Shown: positions 43,834 through 55,587, counted from the first letter of the stretch. The stretch: 64,000 bases of DNA from Tetracentron sinense (GCA_015143295.1 CM026551.1:48348034-48412033); one strand, 5' to 3'. The notes: generated by a model from the letters alone, not told the origin. Numbers and translations: made by a program.

Positions 43834-45173
43834 CAAGGGAAGCTCTTGCAAGATTAGGTTGATCATATAAGTTCAAAACATGCAGCTTTTTGCAAAGCCA
43901 GCACCACTAGAGCGTCTGATGTTGCTTAGAAATTGGCTCAAATAATGGTTCTGAGTGTATGCGTTTTAGCGTATATTGAAAAAATAGTGTCAATCCCAAT
44001 TTGTGGTGCATTTAAATGAGCCAGAAAGGAACAACACTCTAATGAGCTACAAGTGATGGCAGAGTAAGTTTATACCTGCAGATTACTAGACCACTCTCAT
44101 ATTTTTCTCTTAACTAGCACTGTTATTTTCCCTTTATCTTCATAAGTTCTTCAAGACATGTTTCAAAAACATTTCCATTCTATTTGCAGAGCATGTACCA
44201 GCTGATTACATGATTTTCTTACATAACCATTGCAACTGTTTTTAGGAAGAAACAAGAGATAAAGGAATGAAAAAAACCAAACATTTATCTCTGAACAAGT
44301 AATACAACTCACCTTCTTACTTTGACAAATTAAAGCATATTTAATCCTACTACATACCCATTGAGTTCGCTGTGTGGTGTGGCCATCCCATCCCATCATT
44401 GACATTCATATGACCTGCAAATTGAGGCATGCAAAATGGAAAAAAGATATTAGATTGTCAATTTCAGTGCTAAAGTTAACATCATTGCCATTGAGGTGAT
44501 GCAGCGCACACCATTGGGATTTCACTGGTGGTGAGACCATCAAGTCATTCTCAAAACTAGCTGCCTCATCTCTTACTGCTAATATTCAGTCCTTCCCTGT
44601 CTGGAGAGGTCTTGCAGTCTGTCCAGCACAGCAACACCTACCTGACTCCAACTTATGCAGTCCAGCACCAAGTTTTCCTTCTAACATTACAGGACTCAGA
44701 AAAAACCAATAACCTTAACTAAGAGCTGATCTTCATGATATCCATCTCAGTTTCATTTCACCTCCAAGAGATACAGCTTGGCCATCGATTTCTCCAAAAA
44801 ACATCACAAACCATTGCCTATATCCTCCTCCATTGCAATGTTCTAAGAAAGGTGATTCAAGCCTGACTGTTTACTACCTATAAAATGCCCCAATGAGGGA
44901 GACAAGTCAGCCTTCATTACTAAACCATCAACCCTAGGATGTCCTTTGGAAATGACCTGCAAAGGCTTACCTCCATGTACAGCTATTTCTTGATCCACCT
45001 GCCATCTCAACTCTCATACATCCGAATCTAAACTCCTTTTTTAGTTTCCAAAGAAGCCTGACCATCTTTTGTGTTGCACTGGCAATCTTGTTCATACTAA
45101 CACGATTTTTCTTAATCTAGCACCAAGCTTATGGTGGATCCTTATATCTTTGATTTTGTGCTGTAAGGTACAG
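43834..45173. other. Intergenic sequence with one exon-like block
   Basis: On the - strand, 44414-44358 is a 57-base block between TTTGCAG and GTATGTAG that reads HMNVNDGMGWPHHTANSM. It is too short to assign. The rest shows no clear coding, though 44440-45100 has a protein-like but stop-broken composition. Confidence 0.3.
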
Positions 45174-45331
45174 GAAGGGGTGTAAATGGGCATGCTGGGG
45201 TCGGTTAAGCATCAACAGCGAACTCCCAACCTGTACCCCCAATGGATTATGTGACGGTTCAGAAATGCCAACCTGAACCCAACCCAGTAAGAAAACCCCC
45301 AACCCTAGCCCACCTGCCTAACTCCTTTACA
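45174..45331. repeat. Small TIR MITE candidate
   Basis: GGGGTGTAAATGGGC at the left and TTTACACCCC at the right are inverted. GGGGTGTAAAT is a common plant hAT terminus. No clear TSD. Confidence 0.45.
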
Positions 45332-45519
45332 CCCCCTCTACTTTTCTATCTTCTTGTAAAATAATTATTTATTAATGTATTAAACAAGCCTAGTTTATAA
45401 GATAATAAATATACACACAGTATTATGACTGGCTGCAGAGGTTTGCAAGATGAATGTTATCACAACCATGTAGCAGCTCCAGTGCTGAACCTAACTATAG
45501 TGTGTTTTCTGTTATACAG

Positions 45520-45673
45520 AGCAAGAGATCGGGTTGGATCCATGTTGAATGACCAGGTCTTTGTCCATATAAACTCCTGTGGGCACGCTGGCTCAACAAT
45601 CAAGACCACAGAAAAAGATGCTCGGAACTATTCTTTTGACTTTTCAGAGATAGATGCCAACTCAAGTATTTAA
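45520..45673 (+). CDS. Orphan terminal-exon-like block, product unknown
   Basis: Acceptor TTCTGTTATACAG, then 51 codons with protein-like composition (ARDRVGSMLNDQVFVHINSC, GHAGSTIKTTEKDARNYSF) ending DANSSI and TAA. I do not recognise the family and see no upstream exons on this strand, so it is either a relic or a captured last exon. Confidence 0.3.
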
Positions 45674-45958
45674 GGATTTCAACTCTATGACATAAAAGGA
45701 ATAGGAAATGACCATATAGAACTATTTTAAAATGTATCAGCCGATCTAGACTACAAATCTATTCCAAATATCAATGAATTCCTATGGTTATTTCACGTGG
45801 AATGGGGATTGTTATTCTTTCTACTTCTCAGGGTATAATGAGAGATCAAGAAGCTCAACTAGAAGGAATTGGAGGAGAAATTTTGTGTTATATAAGGTGA
45901 TCCTTCTGGTATTGTAATTGTAACTTCCTCCTTGTGAGAAGAAAAAGATGGCAATAAG

Positions 45959-46028
45959 GATGGGCGAATAGAGAGGATTGAACTTGTGTATGGAGGATGG
46001 GCGAATAGAGGGGATTGAACCTGTGTAT
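45959..46028. repeat. 35-bp tandem duplication of a tRNA 3' half
   Basis: GATGGGCGAATAGAGAGGAT at 45959 and GATGGGCGAATAGAGGGGAT at 45994 start two adjacent copies ending GTGTATGGA. The second runs into the trnH-like relic. Confidence 0.85.
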
Positions 46029-46074
46029 GGAGTATTCACAATCCACTGCCTTGATCCACTCGGCTACATCCAGC
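46000..46074 (-). tRNA. Plastid-type trnH-GUG relic
   Basis: The - strand aligns with chloroplast tRNA-His(GUG): GATGTAGCCGAGTGGATCAA, then GGCAGTGGATTGTGAATAC (anticodon GTG) and GGTTCAATCCC-like T arm. The acceptor stem and D-arm pairing are damaged (GCGGATG has become CTGGATG). The plant mitochondrial trnH is itself plastid-derived, so the donor organelle is not certain. A non-functional nuclear insert. Confidence 0.75.
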
Positions 46075-47385
46075 CCCTCTATTCACAAAAAAAGATTCCA
46101 TTTTACCGCCCAACAGGTTGGAGAACCCACCCATTTATTCCAGGTTAAAAAAGCCCAACCTAAACCTGACCCAAGGGACCTCAATCCTAACTTAGGGAAA
46201 TGTCGGGTGGTTGACAGTGGGACGAAAATTACTACCCCTCATACAGGCTTTACCAAAGTCGAAAACTGCTTCATCTATGTCCCTTGGTCATACCTTTGCT
46301 GTTTTGGAGTGAAAGTGTAACCTTTGTCAGCAACAGAGATGTTATTCGTTTCAATCACATGCGCTCTCCAGAGAGGAATATGGGGACAGTCAGTCCTAAC
46401 TCCTAAGCAGCAGCAGGGTGGTAATCGGGGCAGATGATCTGGGAGTCTAATTTATTCACTGCCGTCGATGATGTGGGTCTAGCCACTGGATATTCATTGT
46501 ACTAAAAAGTTCCTTCCCCTCTCAATCTCTCCTTCCCATCAAAGACTGCTCACCTGCCTATTCTTCATTACTTGTTCATTCATACACCACCATTCCTCAA
46601 TTCACTCATTTGAGAAATAAGATTCCATTGACTAATGGTTGATTTGCCTCCCAATTATTCGCCCATCCTTCACTCATTCCCCCTGGGCCTCCTTTCTCTC
46701 CTCTTGAACACAAATGTGCATTGCTCCACTGAAGACAGGCAGAAAATGCTCCACATAGTGAGAACTGAGAAGTGCCTCCTGCTCCTCTTTTTATAAAGAT
46801 CGATGTCTAGAAAGTTAAAAACCAAGATTTCTCCACTTTCAATTGATTCTATCTTAGCAAATATTGACAACCATAATCAAGACTATTTTCTCATTACATT
46901 TTTTTTTCTTGAAAAAGTAAGCATATGCTCAAGTATCACTCTTCAATCATGTCAGAAGTCAACGATTCTTTTTTAGTCCTATCAAGCAATGCATTTTTAT
47001 GCTCTACGATTACCAGCAAAATGAAATAAATATGTAAATACCCCCTTCCCAAAAAAGCAAAGTCAGTATTAGTGTGATCATGATGACAATAATAATGTTA
47101 TTATAAAGTTACCAATCTTATTATGGCTTGCTTTTCTTGCAGTACTTGTTAAACTTGTTAAAAAATCTTATTTCATTTCTGAACTTTATGGAGCAGTTGT
47201 GAGAGTAAACGACCAAAACATAGGAGGCAAGTCAGACATTATCATCACTTCCGATCAGAGAACAGTTAGTGGCCCAAGTTTCAATCATTTCTTAGTGGAA
47301 AGTGGAAACTATGATTGCTAACAGGAACTTTTATCAGATGCATGTTCAAAAACAAATAGAAAATCAAACCAGGGTCCATTTAAAT
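46075..47385. other. Intergenic sequence downstream of SSP4
   Basis: Between the trnH relic and the SSP4 3' end; no gene recognised. TTATTCGCCCATCCTT at 46655-46670 is the reverse complement of the duplicated tRNA-flank motif. Confidence 0.4.
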
Positions 47386-47391
47386 TTTATT
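47386..47391 (-). terminator. Candidate SSP4 poly(A) signal
   Basis: AATAAA on the - strand, about 320 bases after the SSP4 stop codon. No other canonical signal was seen nearer. Confidence 0.35.
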
Positions 47392-47712
47392 TCATGTCAC
47401 TGTAAAATCATATATACACACCTTTATGAAAATAACTGCATCTGCACAATGAAAACACTCTGGGCAACTACCTTTAGATGAAACACAAGATACAAATCTT
47501 CAGACTTTTGTAAAGAAGAGAAAATAGGATGGGCAAGTACCAATAGCTGACTCAACAACAAGACTTAACTATACTTCTTGTCCAATTAATGATCTCAAAG
47601 CTCAGAGAGGTAAGGGACTAGCATATAGATAGGAATCCGACTTTGTCCTGAAAAAGAGAGACGAGGGACATGAGGCCTCTAAATTTTAACTAATGAGGAG
47701 AGAATGAGACCG

Positions 47713-47871
47713 CTATTCTTTATTATTGAATCTCTTGGCAATGATAGGGCGGACATCATCAACATCAACCAGGGTCTCTAGGAAGGGAAGTAATGAAATT
47801 AGTGCACGGTCTGATGGGTCATCAAACCAACTCTTAATAGGAATCCCATTATTCACTTGCAACCGGAAAAC
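47713..47871 (-). CDS. SSP4: SSP4 last exon
   Basis: Acceptor GATTTCAG, phase 0. Codes VFRLQVNNGIPIKSWFDDPS, then LLPFLETLVDVDDVRPIIA and stop TAG at 47715-47713. The W-F-D-D and L-L-x-F-L-x-x-L blocks are the conserved SCP C-terminus. Confidence 0.94.
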   Translation of the reverse strand, partial: VFRLQVNNGIPIKSWFDDPSDRALISLLPFLETLVDVDDVRPIIAKRFNNKE

Positions 47872-50800
47872 CTGAAATCATAGAGAGAACAAGGCTTCAA
47901 TAATTAGGAGCTATTCTAATAAAGAGAAGGTTTTGTTATCATGCTACTAACAAGACTATATTCTATATTTTACTCTTACAACATTGGGTCAGTGGAAAGG
48001 ACTGTCAAACTCGACACGTCATAGTGGAGAAACACTACACTATAATCCACTAGGCTACAGAGTCAGACCTACCAAATATAACTTGATGGAATAATGACAA
48101 AAACCCACTATTATTGTCATATTTATAAAGGAGTTTGGATGATGACGATGATGATTTGTCATATGTACAACAAGAGTTGTCTGCCTTAATCTGACATCTA
48201 ATGTAACAGCCCAACAATTTCCGAGTTCCTACCTCACATATCATGTATTTCTTCAAGGAATTCAAATACTAACGGATGATGATTGTTGTGATCATATGAT
48301 TAAAAGAAAACGTCTACAAAAAGATATGCAAGCCAAGGAAGAACCAGTAAACCAAATGAGCAGGGAAAATAATACCTGTGGAGTATTATCAATTATAAAG
48401 ACTTTTGCCAGGTCGACTCCTAAAACCGTCAGGTCTTTAGTGTAGCTACCATCTGAAAAAATGCATGATTCACGATAGGCACGTTGTGAAATAAGCTTTC
48501 TATCTGGATCCAGTATATTCACTAGTTGTTCAGCATAGGTGCTTTGACTGGCTGTGAAAACAAAAATTTCAAACATCTCTGAAACTCTCTCCAAGAATGT
48601 CTGAAGGTAGGGCCTCTGTCTTACATATACGGTGTGTTCTTTCATGTTGAAAAAAACTGGAAAGGTGAAATCTGCATCATCACAGCGTTCCAGAGTAGAG
48701 TGGACAAGTGTTTCTGCACAGATGCAAATCAGTATGACAAACTTAAAAACATTCTCCTATAATAATATTACTCAAAATAAAAATATTTGAAATAAACTAA
48801 TAGCGAACTACTGACAAAGATTCCCAATATATAACTGGACACTAGCTCAGTAGCTCCCATGCTACCTATATTATATGATCTCACAGGTTTCAACGCAATG
48901 CATCCTGCAATCAACTGTGTTTGAACTGTGTGACAAAAGTAATAAATCATTGGTTGCTTCAAAACCGTCCAAAAACTGGATTGCAGGATTCAGTGTTAAT
49001 AGTTAAAACTCATGAAACCATTTAATATGCTAGCTAACAAGCTTTTGTATGTTTCCCTTAACATATAATGAATATTGATATAATTATTACAGAAGCTTTG
49101 TTTGATTCATTTGCACTCACTTGAGAGGATATCGAGAAAAAAAAATCATCCAAAAGGATATCAAGAAAATAGGTATCAATAGTTTGAAATTATATTAGAA
49201 TAATTGATCTTATATATTTTTTTATAGGTAATCAGTTGATCTTAAATATATCCGAGGGAAATTATATGACATATTACTTATAATATGGCAAACATTAGAT
49301 AAAAATGAAGATAAAATAATATGAGATCATAAGGAAACAAACACAAAGAACTCTATTTTCTTACCATCCAAATCAAGTACTACGGTGATAGACTTCCTTT
49401 TCCGCGTTTCCTTTGGCAATAATACAGGTGGGAAATTTGGTACCACATCCGATAGTGGTAAATTTCTGATAAACAAGTGCGGATCAAACCAGTCTGCTTC
49501 ATTGGAGTCAACAGAGAGAGGGTTAACATCAGGTTCCTGGTTGCAGGATTTCATCTGATGGATTGCAAAATATAAGCATGAATCATCAGAGTTCATCATG
49601 GCTTCTTCACATGATTTAGCAATATGGGTGGTGCTTGTTTCCACAGTTTCCTCCAGGAAAGGTAGTATCATGTATTTATCAGCCATATCAAACATCATAT
49701 TCAGCTCAGCACAATCATAATCAAGAAAAGGATAAGGATTGGTATCTATTGTGTCATCAAATCCTGTATTCCCATTAAGCGGGAAACCAGTAACACTAAT
49801 GTCAGAAATGTAGAAATCTGATACATTGCAAGATAGATAATCGCATGAGCTACTGCTGCCATCATCACTGTCATCAACTGTCAAATGTGGTACATCAGCG
49901 TCATCATCACTTCCTACTGCAAAATGATGGAAATGTAGGCATATTGAATACATTTTCTTCACAGGAAATGGATCACCATGGAACTTCAATGCAGAAACTA
50001 TTTAATTTGCAATTATTTTCCATTTCCTTATACTGTTGTGTGTACATGGAAGAAGTGTTATCACCATTAGGTAAATTATAATAGTGAAATTTATGATAGT
50101 AGTTGGAGTGCATGTCCACATACGAAGAAATAAAAAATCGAAAAGAAAAGTAGGCCTTTAGTAATCATAGCTTTAGATTTAAGTATGCATGGAGAGGGAA
50201 ATCAATTCCAAAGTTCATGAAAGCTTCTAGTCTAGCTAAAATCAAATGGTGTGAAGCACGTCTAAAACAATTTAAATATTATGTAAAGTAAATGTCAATC
50301 AGGACCGAATATTTGCATGACTATTGAGTTGTTGCTAATCAAATGGCTGTCTTTTTTTGAAAGGCTAAGTGTAATTGCAACCACTTAGTTGCAACTGTGC
50401 CATGCCTGGTGAGTAATCCATCATCAAATCCCGGTGCTTTACTGCATAATCTTCTTTTCTTTTTTGGTTGGGGAGAATGCCCTCCACTACATAATTTATG
50501 ATATATATTAATACAACCATTATTGACCCCCCCCCCCCCCCCCTCCCCTTCTCCCAAAAAAAAGTGATAGTGTAGCACTGTCTAATACCTATTGGCGATG
50601 AATGATCAAAGTAAGCTTACAGACGTATAAGTCAGACAATATAAAAAGAATAAAAAAACAAAGAACTGATTCCTATCTTGGGTAGATGGCAGAGTAGAGA
50701 CCACATATATCATCTAAAGCATAGTTAAAAAAACCTGGTGGGTTGACGCAGGACTCAACAGCTGAGTCAATTCGACCAGGTCATGGATTGGTTTTTGTCA

Positions 50801-53800
50801 AAGACAACTTGGGCTGAATAGGTTGACTGTTCAAACCATGCCTTATTAATCATATTTCAGAAGTATTCTTTTAGATCATTTTTATACCATAAAACTAAAA
50901 TATATATTGAAAGATAGGTATTCAACATCCCGGTCGACCTATCCAAGTCCCAAGACTCAACTCAGTGACTGACAGAGTCTGAGCATGGGTCCTGGTTTGT
51001 AAACTTTGATCTGATACATTATCTTCTAAAGAGCTTTCTGGTGTTTCCAAGTTCCAACCTCCAGTAAGTAGGCAACAGCTGAAACACTTTAGTAATAGGA
51101 AACGTCAATCCTACATGAAAAGTCTTGATTATCAGCAAGAATAAGCAATTGAGTTGGACTCTCAAATACTTGAACATTATCGAAGTTGGTGGTTCACATT
51201 TCAGCTTGGTTCTCTATCATACTTGGAACCCACCCAGCATCTTGGAGAAGTTAACTGAGTTGAACATTAATGATGCTGGGCATAGTTATTATTCCTATTA
51301 TTATAGGTCGTTTGTATTTAGGTAATCTAAATAATGACAATTATGTCCTTTACCAATATTAAATCATAAATACAGATTTGCGAGGACATGAGAGTCATTC
51401 ACGTTATCCCCTTCTCTTCTCTTCGTTTTTCCTTTTCTTCTTCTTCCGAAAAATAATAAATAAGGTTCTTACATGGTATATAATTGATTTCTAATGCATG
51501 TATAGTGAGAGAAAGAGAAATTTAGTAACTCAAACAGACTGATTGTGTTCAACCAACAAGATTATGGGTCATACCTCCATGACTCTGAATATTTGGTTCA
51601 GTAAGAAGTTCATTGGACTCCAGAATAGGTGAGAAGATCGTTTCCAAGTTTGATGGGCATGTGGCAGGTAGAAATGCCTGTAAGTCCATGAAACATCGTT
51701 ACCAGATACCTTCCAAAAAATTTTTTTAACCTTCCAAAAAAAAACATCATTACCAGATCAATTAATTTGAGGACCATAATGACAATTCTCCACATATACT
51801 AAGCACATTAAACAATTAAATCAGATGAAATTGTCAGTAAAAATGAAGCAAAGTGTAGCTCTCTAGGGGTATATTCGTTTTCTAGTTATCTCTATCATAT
51901 TATGTATAGGAAAATTTAAAGTATAGTTTTCAGTCTTTTTGATAGTTTCTTAATGACAACTCAATGACAAATGGTAGCGTGTTTAGAAGCCACAGGCTTC
52001 TGTTCCTATTCGAACAGGGGGATTTCTGCCACATGTAGAGATGATGTAGCCAATCCAAATCATCCATCAAACATACCCTCCAGTGTGGCCAATGGACAGT
52101 GCCCTCCTCCATGCCAGAACCATACCCTACGGTCCCTACCATGTAATTTGCGTGTGAATGGCAGCCATTAGATTTTGCATCATGAATTTTTTGAAAAGTA
52201 AGAGAGTGAGGAAAGGTTCTCTTTTTGCCACATGGCAGACTAAAACTGCCACGTGAAGTTGAGATGACGGAACACAAGTACCCGTTTGGTCCTGCCATCT
52301 CAGCCTCCACATCCCCACATGTAAGAACCCTGTTGCAACAGGATTCAAATACTGTTGATAAAAAGGCTATTCACCCTCTTTCTGAAACATCAAAACAATG
52401 ATGGTTCATTAAGAGTTTCTTACCAAATCTATTGTCAAATAACTTCCCTGCTTTTTACATGTTATGAAGTATCAGAGCAAAGCAGATAGTGTTGCTCTGA
52501 GCTCAGATCTTCAGTTACTCAAATCATTCTACATGAAATTAGCAGCAAACCTTGACTTTTAATAATATCATGATCCTTGAATAGTTAATAATTATGGTCC
52601 TTGAAACACATAGCTTAACTTTGAAACCTCTTTACTGGGTAGGTATTACTATATCAAATATTATTAATATGATCGTAAACCTTGACTTTTAATCGATAAA
52701 AACTAGTCACATAAATGTAACTCATGAGCATTTGTCTCCATGCTTCAATGGGTGGACGTCATGCGGATGTGTAGAAAGGTTCAATGCTCAAGGCCAAAGC
52801 TCTCCCAACAACATGGTGGTGGGAGTAAGGGAGGTCCTGAACCTAGCTAATTTAGCAACCTGTTTGGGATGCAAAACAGGATCCTTGCCTACTTCATACA
52901 TGGGCCCACCTCTAGGCTCCAAACATAAAGCAAAATTGCTTTGGGTCCCAGATCTGGATCGCATTTCCAAAAGGTTGGCAGGGTGGAGGTCCATGTACCT
53001 CTCGAAAGGGGGGCAGACTAACTCTCATCAAAAGTACCCTGAGCATCTCCCAATTTATTTCCTATGGCTCACCATTTCAGCATCCATCGCAGAAAAGCTT
53101 GAGAGAATTCAGCGTGGGTTTTTATGGAATGGCAAAGCTGAATCCAAATCCAGAAGATATCACCTAAATGATTGGCCATCAGTTTGTTGTCTGATTGAGA
53201 GCGAGGGGCTTAGTGTGAGGCCCCCAAGGGAGGTCAACAAAGCATTAGTCGGCAAGTGACTGGCGTTTTGGGGTGGAGAGGGAGACTTTGTGGAGGAAAG
53301 TCATAGCAGCCAGATTTGGAGAAAAATCAGAGTGGGAACCAACAGGCAGGAGATTATATGGCGTAGGACTATGGAGGGATATCATGAATCTGCAGGGAGA
53401 CTTTTTGAAACATACTTAGATTTCAGGTGGGTAATTGGTGGTTAGATGTGAGGTTCTGGGACAACCTGTGGTGCGGGAAGTCTCCTCTCAGAGAGAAGTT
53501 CAAGAGCTTATTTGCCATTGTCGGTGATCGGAATGCTTCAGTTGTCTCCTGCTTGGAGTGAGAGGCAGATATACCGGTGTGGCTCCCTTGATTGAGACGA
53601 GACTTAAGGATTGGGAATTCGATGGCTTCTTGCTTTTCCTAAAACACTTGTAAACAATTTCTCCCATCCCCTCCTATAGGGATACTCGTGTGTGGTCTAG
53701 GGAGAACAAGGGTAAGTTTTCAATGAGATCTTTTTATATATATATATATATAGGCGTTGCCTTTTCATAATTGGTCTGTGTGAAACACAGTTCTATTGAA

Positions 53801-55536
53801 GGTGACCTTCTTTCTCTAGTTGGCTTCCGTGAATAAAATCCTCACTTGTGACAATCTCAAAAATAAAGGGTGGAGGTTGGCAATAATGTTTTATGCAGTG
53901 TTACAAATCTCGTTCTCGGGTCTTTATCGGTCGAAGTTTTTATCGGGAATCTGAATTTTTTTTTCAGGTATTTCTCGCCTAAATCTCGACAATGATTAAA
54001 AGACACATTAAAATTACAGAAAAAGTCAGAAATATCAAATATCACCAAGTTATAAATTCAAAAAACCAACAACATTGTGTATTTCTGACAATATTTTTAA
54101 AATCTTGCTAAATCTCACGATATTTATGGGATAAAAAAAGAATTTTATATTTGTTGCGAGATTTTTAAAATGTCGTGATAAAAACGGAGTTTTAAAATTT
54201 AGAAGTATTTCTTGGGTGATTTGTAATAGTGATTTTATGTGCCTCGACAATGAGGAATCCGTGGACCACCAACTTCTGCATTGTACTTTTGCTTTGGGTG
54301 TTTAGAGTTTCTTCCTCTTTTGCCTAAGGGTTAGTTGGACTTTCCTTTGTGTCTTCCAAGACTTCTTAACATGTTGGCTCTTGGTTAAATTCCCTTGTGC
54401 CTTCCAAAACTTCTTATCTTGTTAGGTCTCGATTAAATTAGAGACTCTGGCATCGGTTGTCTGGGCCTTGTTGCCTGGGAGTCTGGGACGGTAGGAAGGT
54501 CGATTTGGAGGGAGAGGAATCAGCGTATTTTAAACATACGAGTGCGTCTGTTCGAGATGTCATCAGCTTCTTATTGCTTGGTGCTCTATTAGAAGTGACT
54601 TCAAGGAGTTGGGGAAGAAACTCTTGTTTTGAGTTCGATTTGGCTTTCATGTTATATATAATTATATATAGTAGTTGGAGTCTGTTGTGGTTGTGTGGAT
54701 GCTTTTATTTGTGCTTCCTATTCTCTTTGGTTCACCCTCTTGTGAATCCACATTGTATTATGTACTCCGTCTTGTGCTTTTCTTCCATGCTTATCTCTGT
54801 TTGTCAATTAGAAAAAAAAAACATAATGGTGGTCTACATAACAGCTTACTGAAGAAAGAAAGTGAATAGTATCACGATATAAGGATAACAACATGTACAC
54901 TGAACAAACTTTACAATAAAAGAGAGATGTAAAAAGATTCACAATATAATATTTTTTTTGGAAGGCAATATTCACAATATAATATGTTGAACAGTAACTA
55001 CAATTTACTTGTACCATTCTTCCAATAGATGCAGAATCCACTAAAGAAGATTGAAACTGAAGGTTGTCTTCATCCAGCAATTCCTGATGGTCAACGGCTT
55101 CACCACTTCCAATTTCCTGAACAGATACTTCAATGCTCGAAGAAACTACAGGAATGAGAAGTACGTGCGGTTAAAAATAAGTAATTTCCTCATTACACAC
55201 TATTCCCTTCATAATTGAACAGGCTAGAAAAGTTCAACTGAGGCTCCAACAACACAATTGAGAAACCAGATACACCAAAGAAATGAAAACTGAATATTCT
55301 TCTAACAATTCACTCTATTTGATGCCAACATGAAAGGTTTCTGAACTGAAATATAGAAAGAGTAGTTGCTTACCTTCCTGACAATTTTGAAAGGTATCAG
55401 ACTCTTCCGTTTGTTGAGATATTCTGACATTAGAGCATGGCTTCTTGGATATTTTACTTTTCCGACAGATGTGGAGACCATTTCCTTCTCTTAAACAGCC
55501 CGTGCTTGATTTGGTCTTCATTTTTAATGCTGGCAT
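47713..55536 (-). CDS. SSP4: SCP1-like small phosphatase (SSP4 type)
   Basis: Nuclear HAD-family phosphatase of the FCP/SCP group that removes phosphate from the RNA polymerase II C-terminal domain. Coding exons on - in order: 55536-55374, 55145-55015, 51677-51575, 49916-49365, 48713-48376 and 47871-47713; 1446 bases, 482 codons including the stop. The start MPALKMKTKSSTGCLREGNG matches my memory of the conserved plant SSP4 N-terminus. The catalytic DLDET (DxDxT) is at residues 314-318, and FERV, VFTASQSTYAEQL and the second HAD aspartate in VFIIDNTPQ (about 421-429) follow. The acidic N-terminal half (residues 1-300) is variable. Junction phases are consistent throughout. It is convergent with PRP39. 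Confidence 0.93.
48376..48713 (-). CDS. SSP4: SSP4 catalytic exon
   Basis: Begins with the last two bases of the Glu codon of DLDET, then TLVHSTLERCDDADFTF, VYVRQRPYLQTFLERV, FEIFVFTASQSTYAEQLV and VFIIDNTPQ before donor GTATTA. Holds most of the FCP1-like phosphatase domain. Confidence 0.95.
49365..49916 (-). CDS. SSP4: SSP4 central exon
   Basis: 552 bases between acceptor TTTTGCAG and donor GTAAGA. An acidic, Ser/Asp-rich region (VGSDDDADVPH) leads to RKRKSITVVLDLD plus one G. Contains the first catalytic aspartates. Confidence 0.93.
49990..51574. other. SSP4 intron
   Basis: Contains a 17-C run (50527-50543) and a weak MITE candidate (about 50725-51010, ends AAAAACCTGG and CCTGGTTTGT inverted). 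No exon seen. Confidence 0.4.
51575..51677 (-). CDS. SSP4: SSP4 exon
   Basis: Codes AFLPATCPSNLETIFSPILE and ends with one G before donor GTATGA. ETIFSP is the conserved block I expect in this part of SSP4. Confidence 0.88.
51678..52739. other. SSP4 intron, unassigned part
   Basis: 52000-52340 is GC-richer with imperfect inverted pieces but no bounded element. Otherwise plain intron. Confidence 0.35.
53739..53752. repeat. Short TA microsatellite in the LINE
   Basis: About seven TA units. Confidence 0.85.
53896..54231. mobile_element. hAT-type MITE (336 bp) inside the LINE
   Basis: Ends are CAGTGTTACAAATCTCG and, reverse-complemented, CACTATTACAAATCACC. Flanked by 8-bp GTTTTATG (53888-53895) and ATTTTATG (54232-54239), one mismatch. 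Removing it restores the LINE zf-RVT order GWRLAN..C..CLDNEESVDH. Confidence 0.8.
55015..55145 (-). CDS. SSP4: SSP4 second coding exon
   Basis: Acceptor CATTCCTGTAG, donor GTACAA. Codes SSSIEVSVQEIGSGEAVDHQ, ELLDEDNLQFQSSLVDSAS and ends GRM; phase matches both neighbours. Confidence 0.88.
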
Positions 55537-55587
55537 TTGACCAATCTTTGTTATATGTACCACGATTTCAGGCACATCAATGGAACT
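55374..55587 (-). CDS. SSP4: SSP4 first coding exon with part of the 5' UTR
   Basis: The exon runs from acceptor GTGTACAG at 55588 to donor GTAAGC at 55373. ATG is at 55536-55534 (MPALKMKTKSS), chosen because it matches the family N-terminus; 51 bases upstream are 5' UTR. Ends FQNCQE plus one G. Confidence 0.88.

Larger units (their letters stand above)
52740..54821 (+). mobile_element. L1-type LINE, antisense to SSP4, with nested MITE
   Basis: Reads PTSYMGPPLGSKHKAKLLW, ISKRLAGWRSMYLSKGG, LERIQRGFLWNG, a decayed V-R-F-W-D-N-L-W-C-G block near 53450-53475 and zf-RVT, the L1 ORF2 C-terminal order. It ends in an A tract at 54812-54821. 5'-truncated; stops and shifts throughout. A 336-bp MITE interrupts zf-RVT. 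Confidence 0.85.

Noticed and set aside
50725-51010. hAT MITE with ends AAAAACCTGG and CCTGGTTTGT
   Set aside because: The inverted ends are short and no TSD could be found, so it is mentioned only as a weak candidate in the intron entry.
52732-53259. Host gene on + inside the SSP4 intron
   Set aside because: Motifs MGPPLGSKHKAK and GWRSMYLSKGG are LINE reverse-transcriptase sequence.
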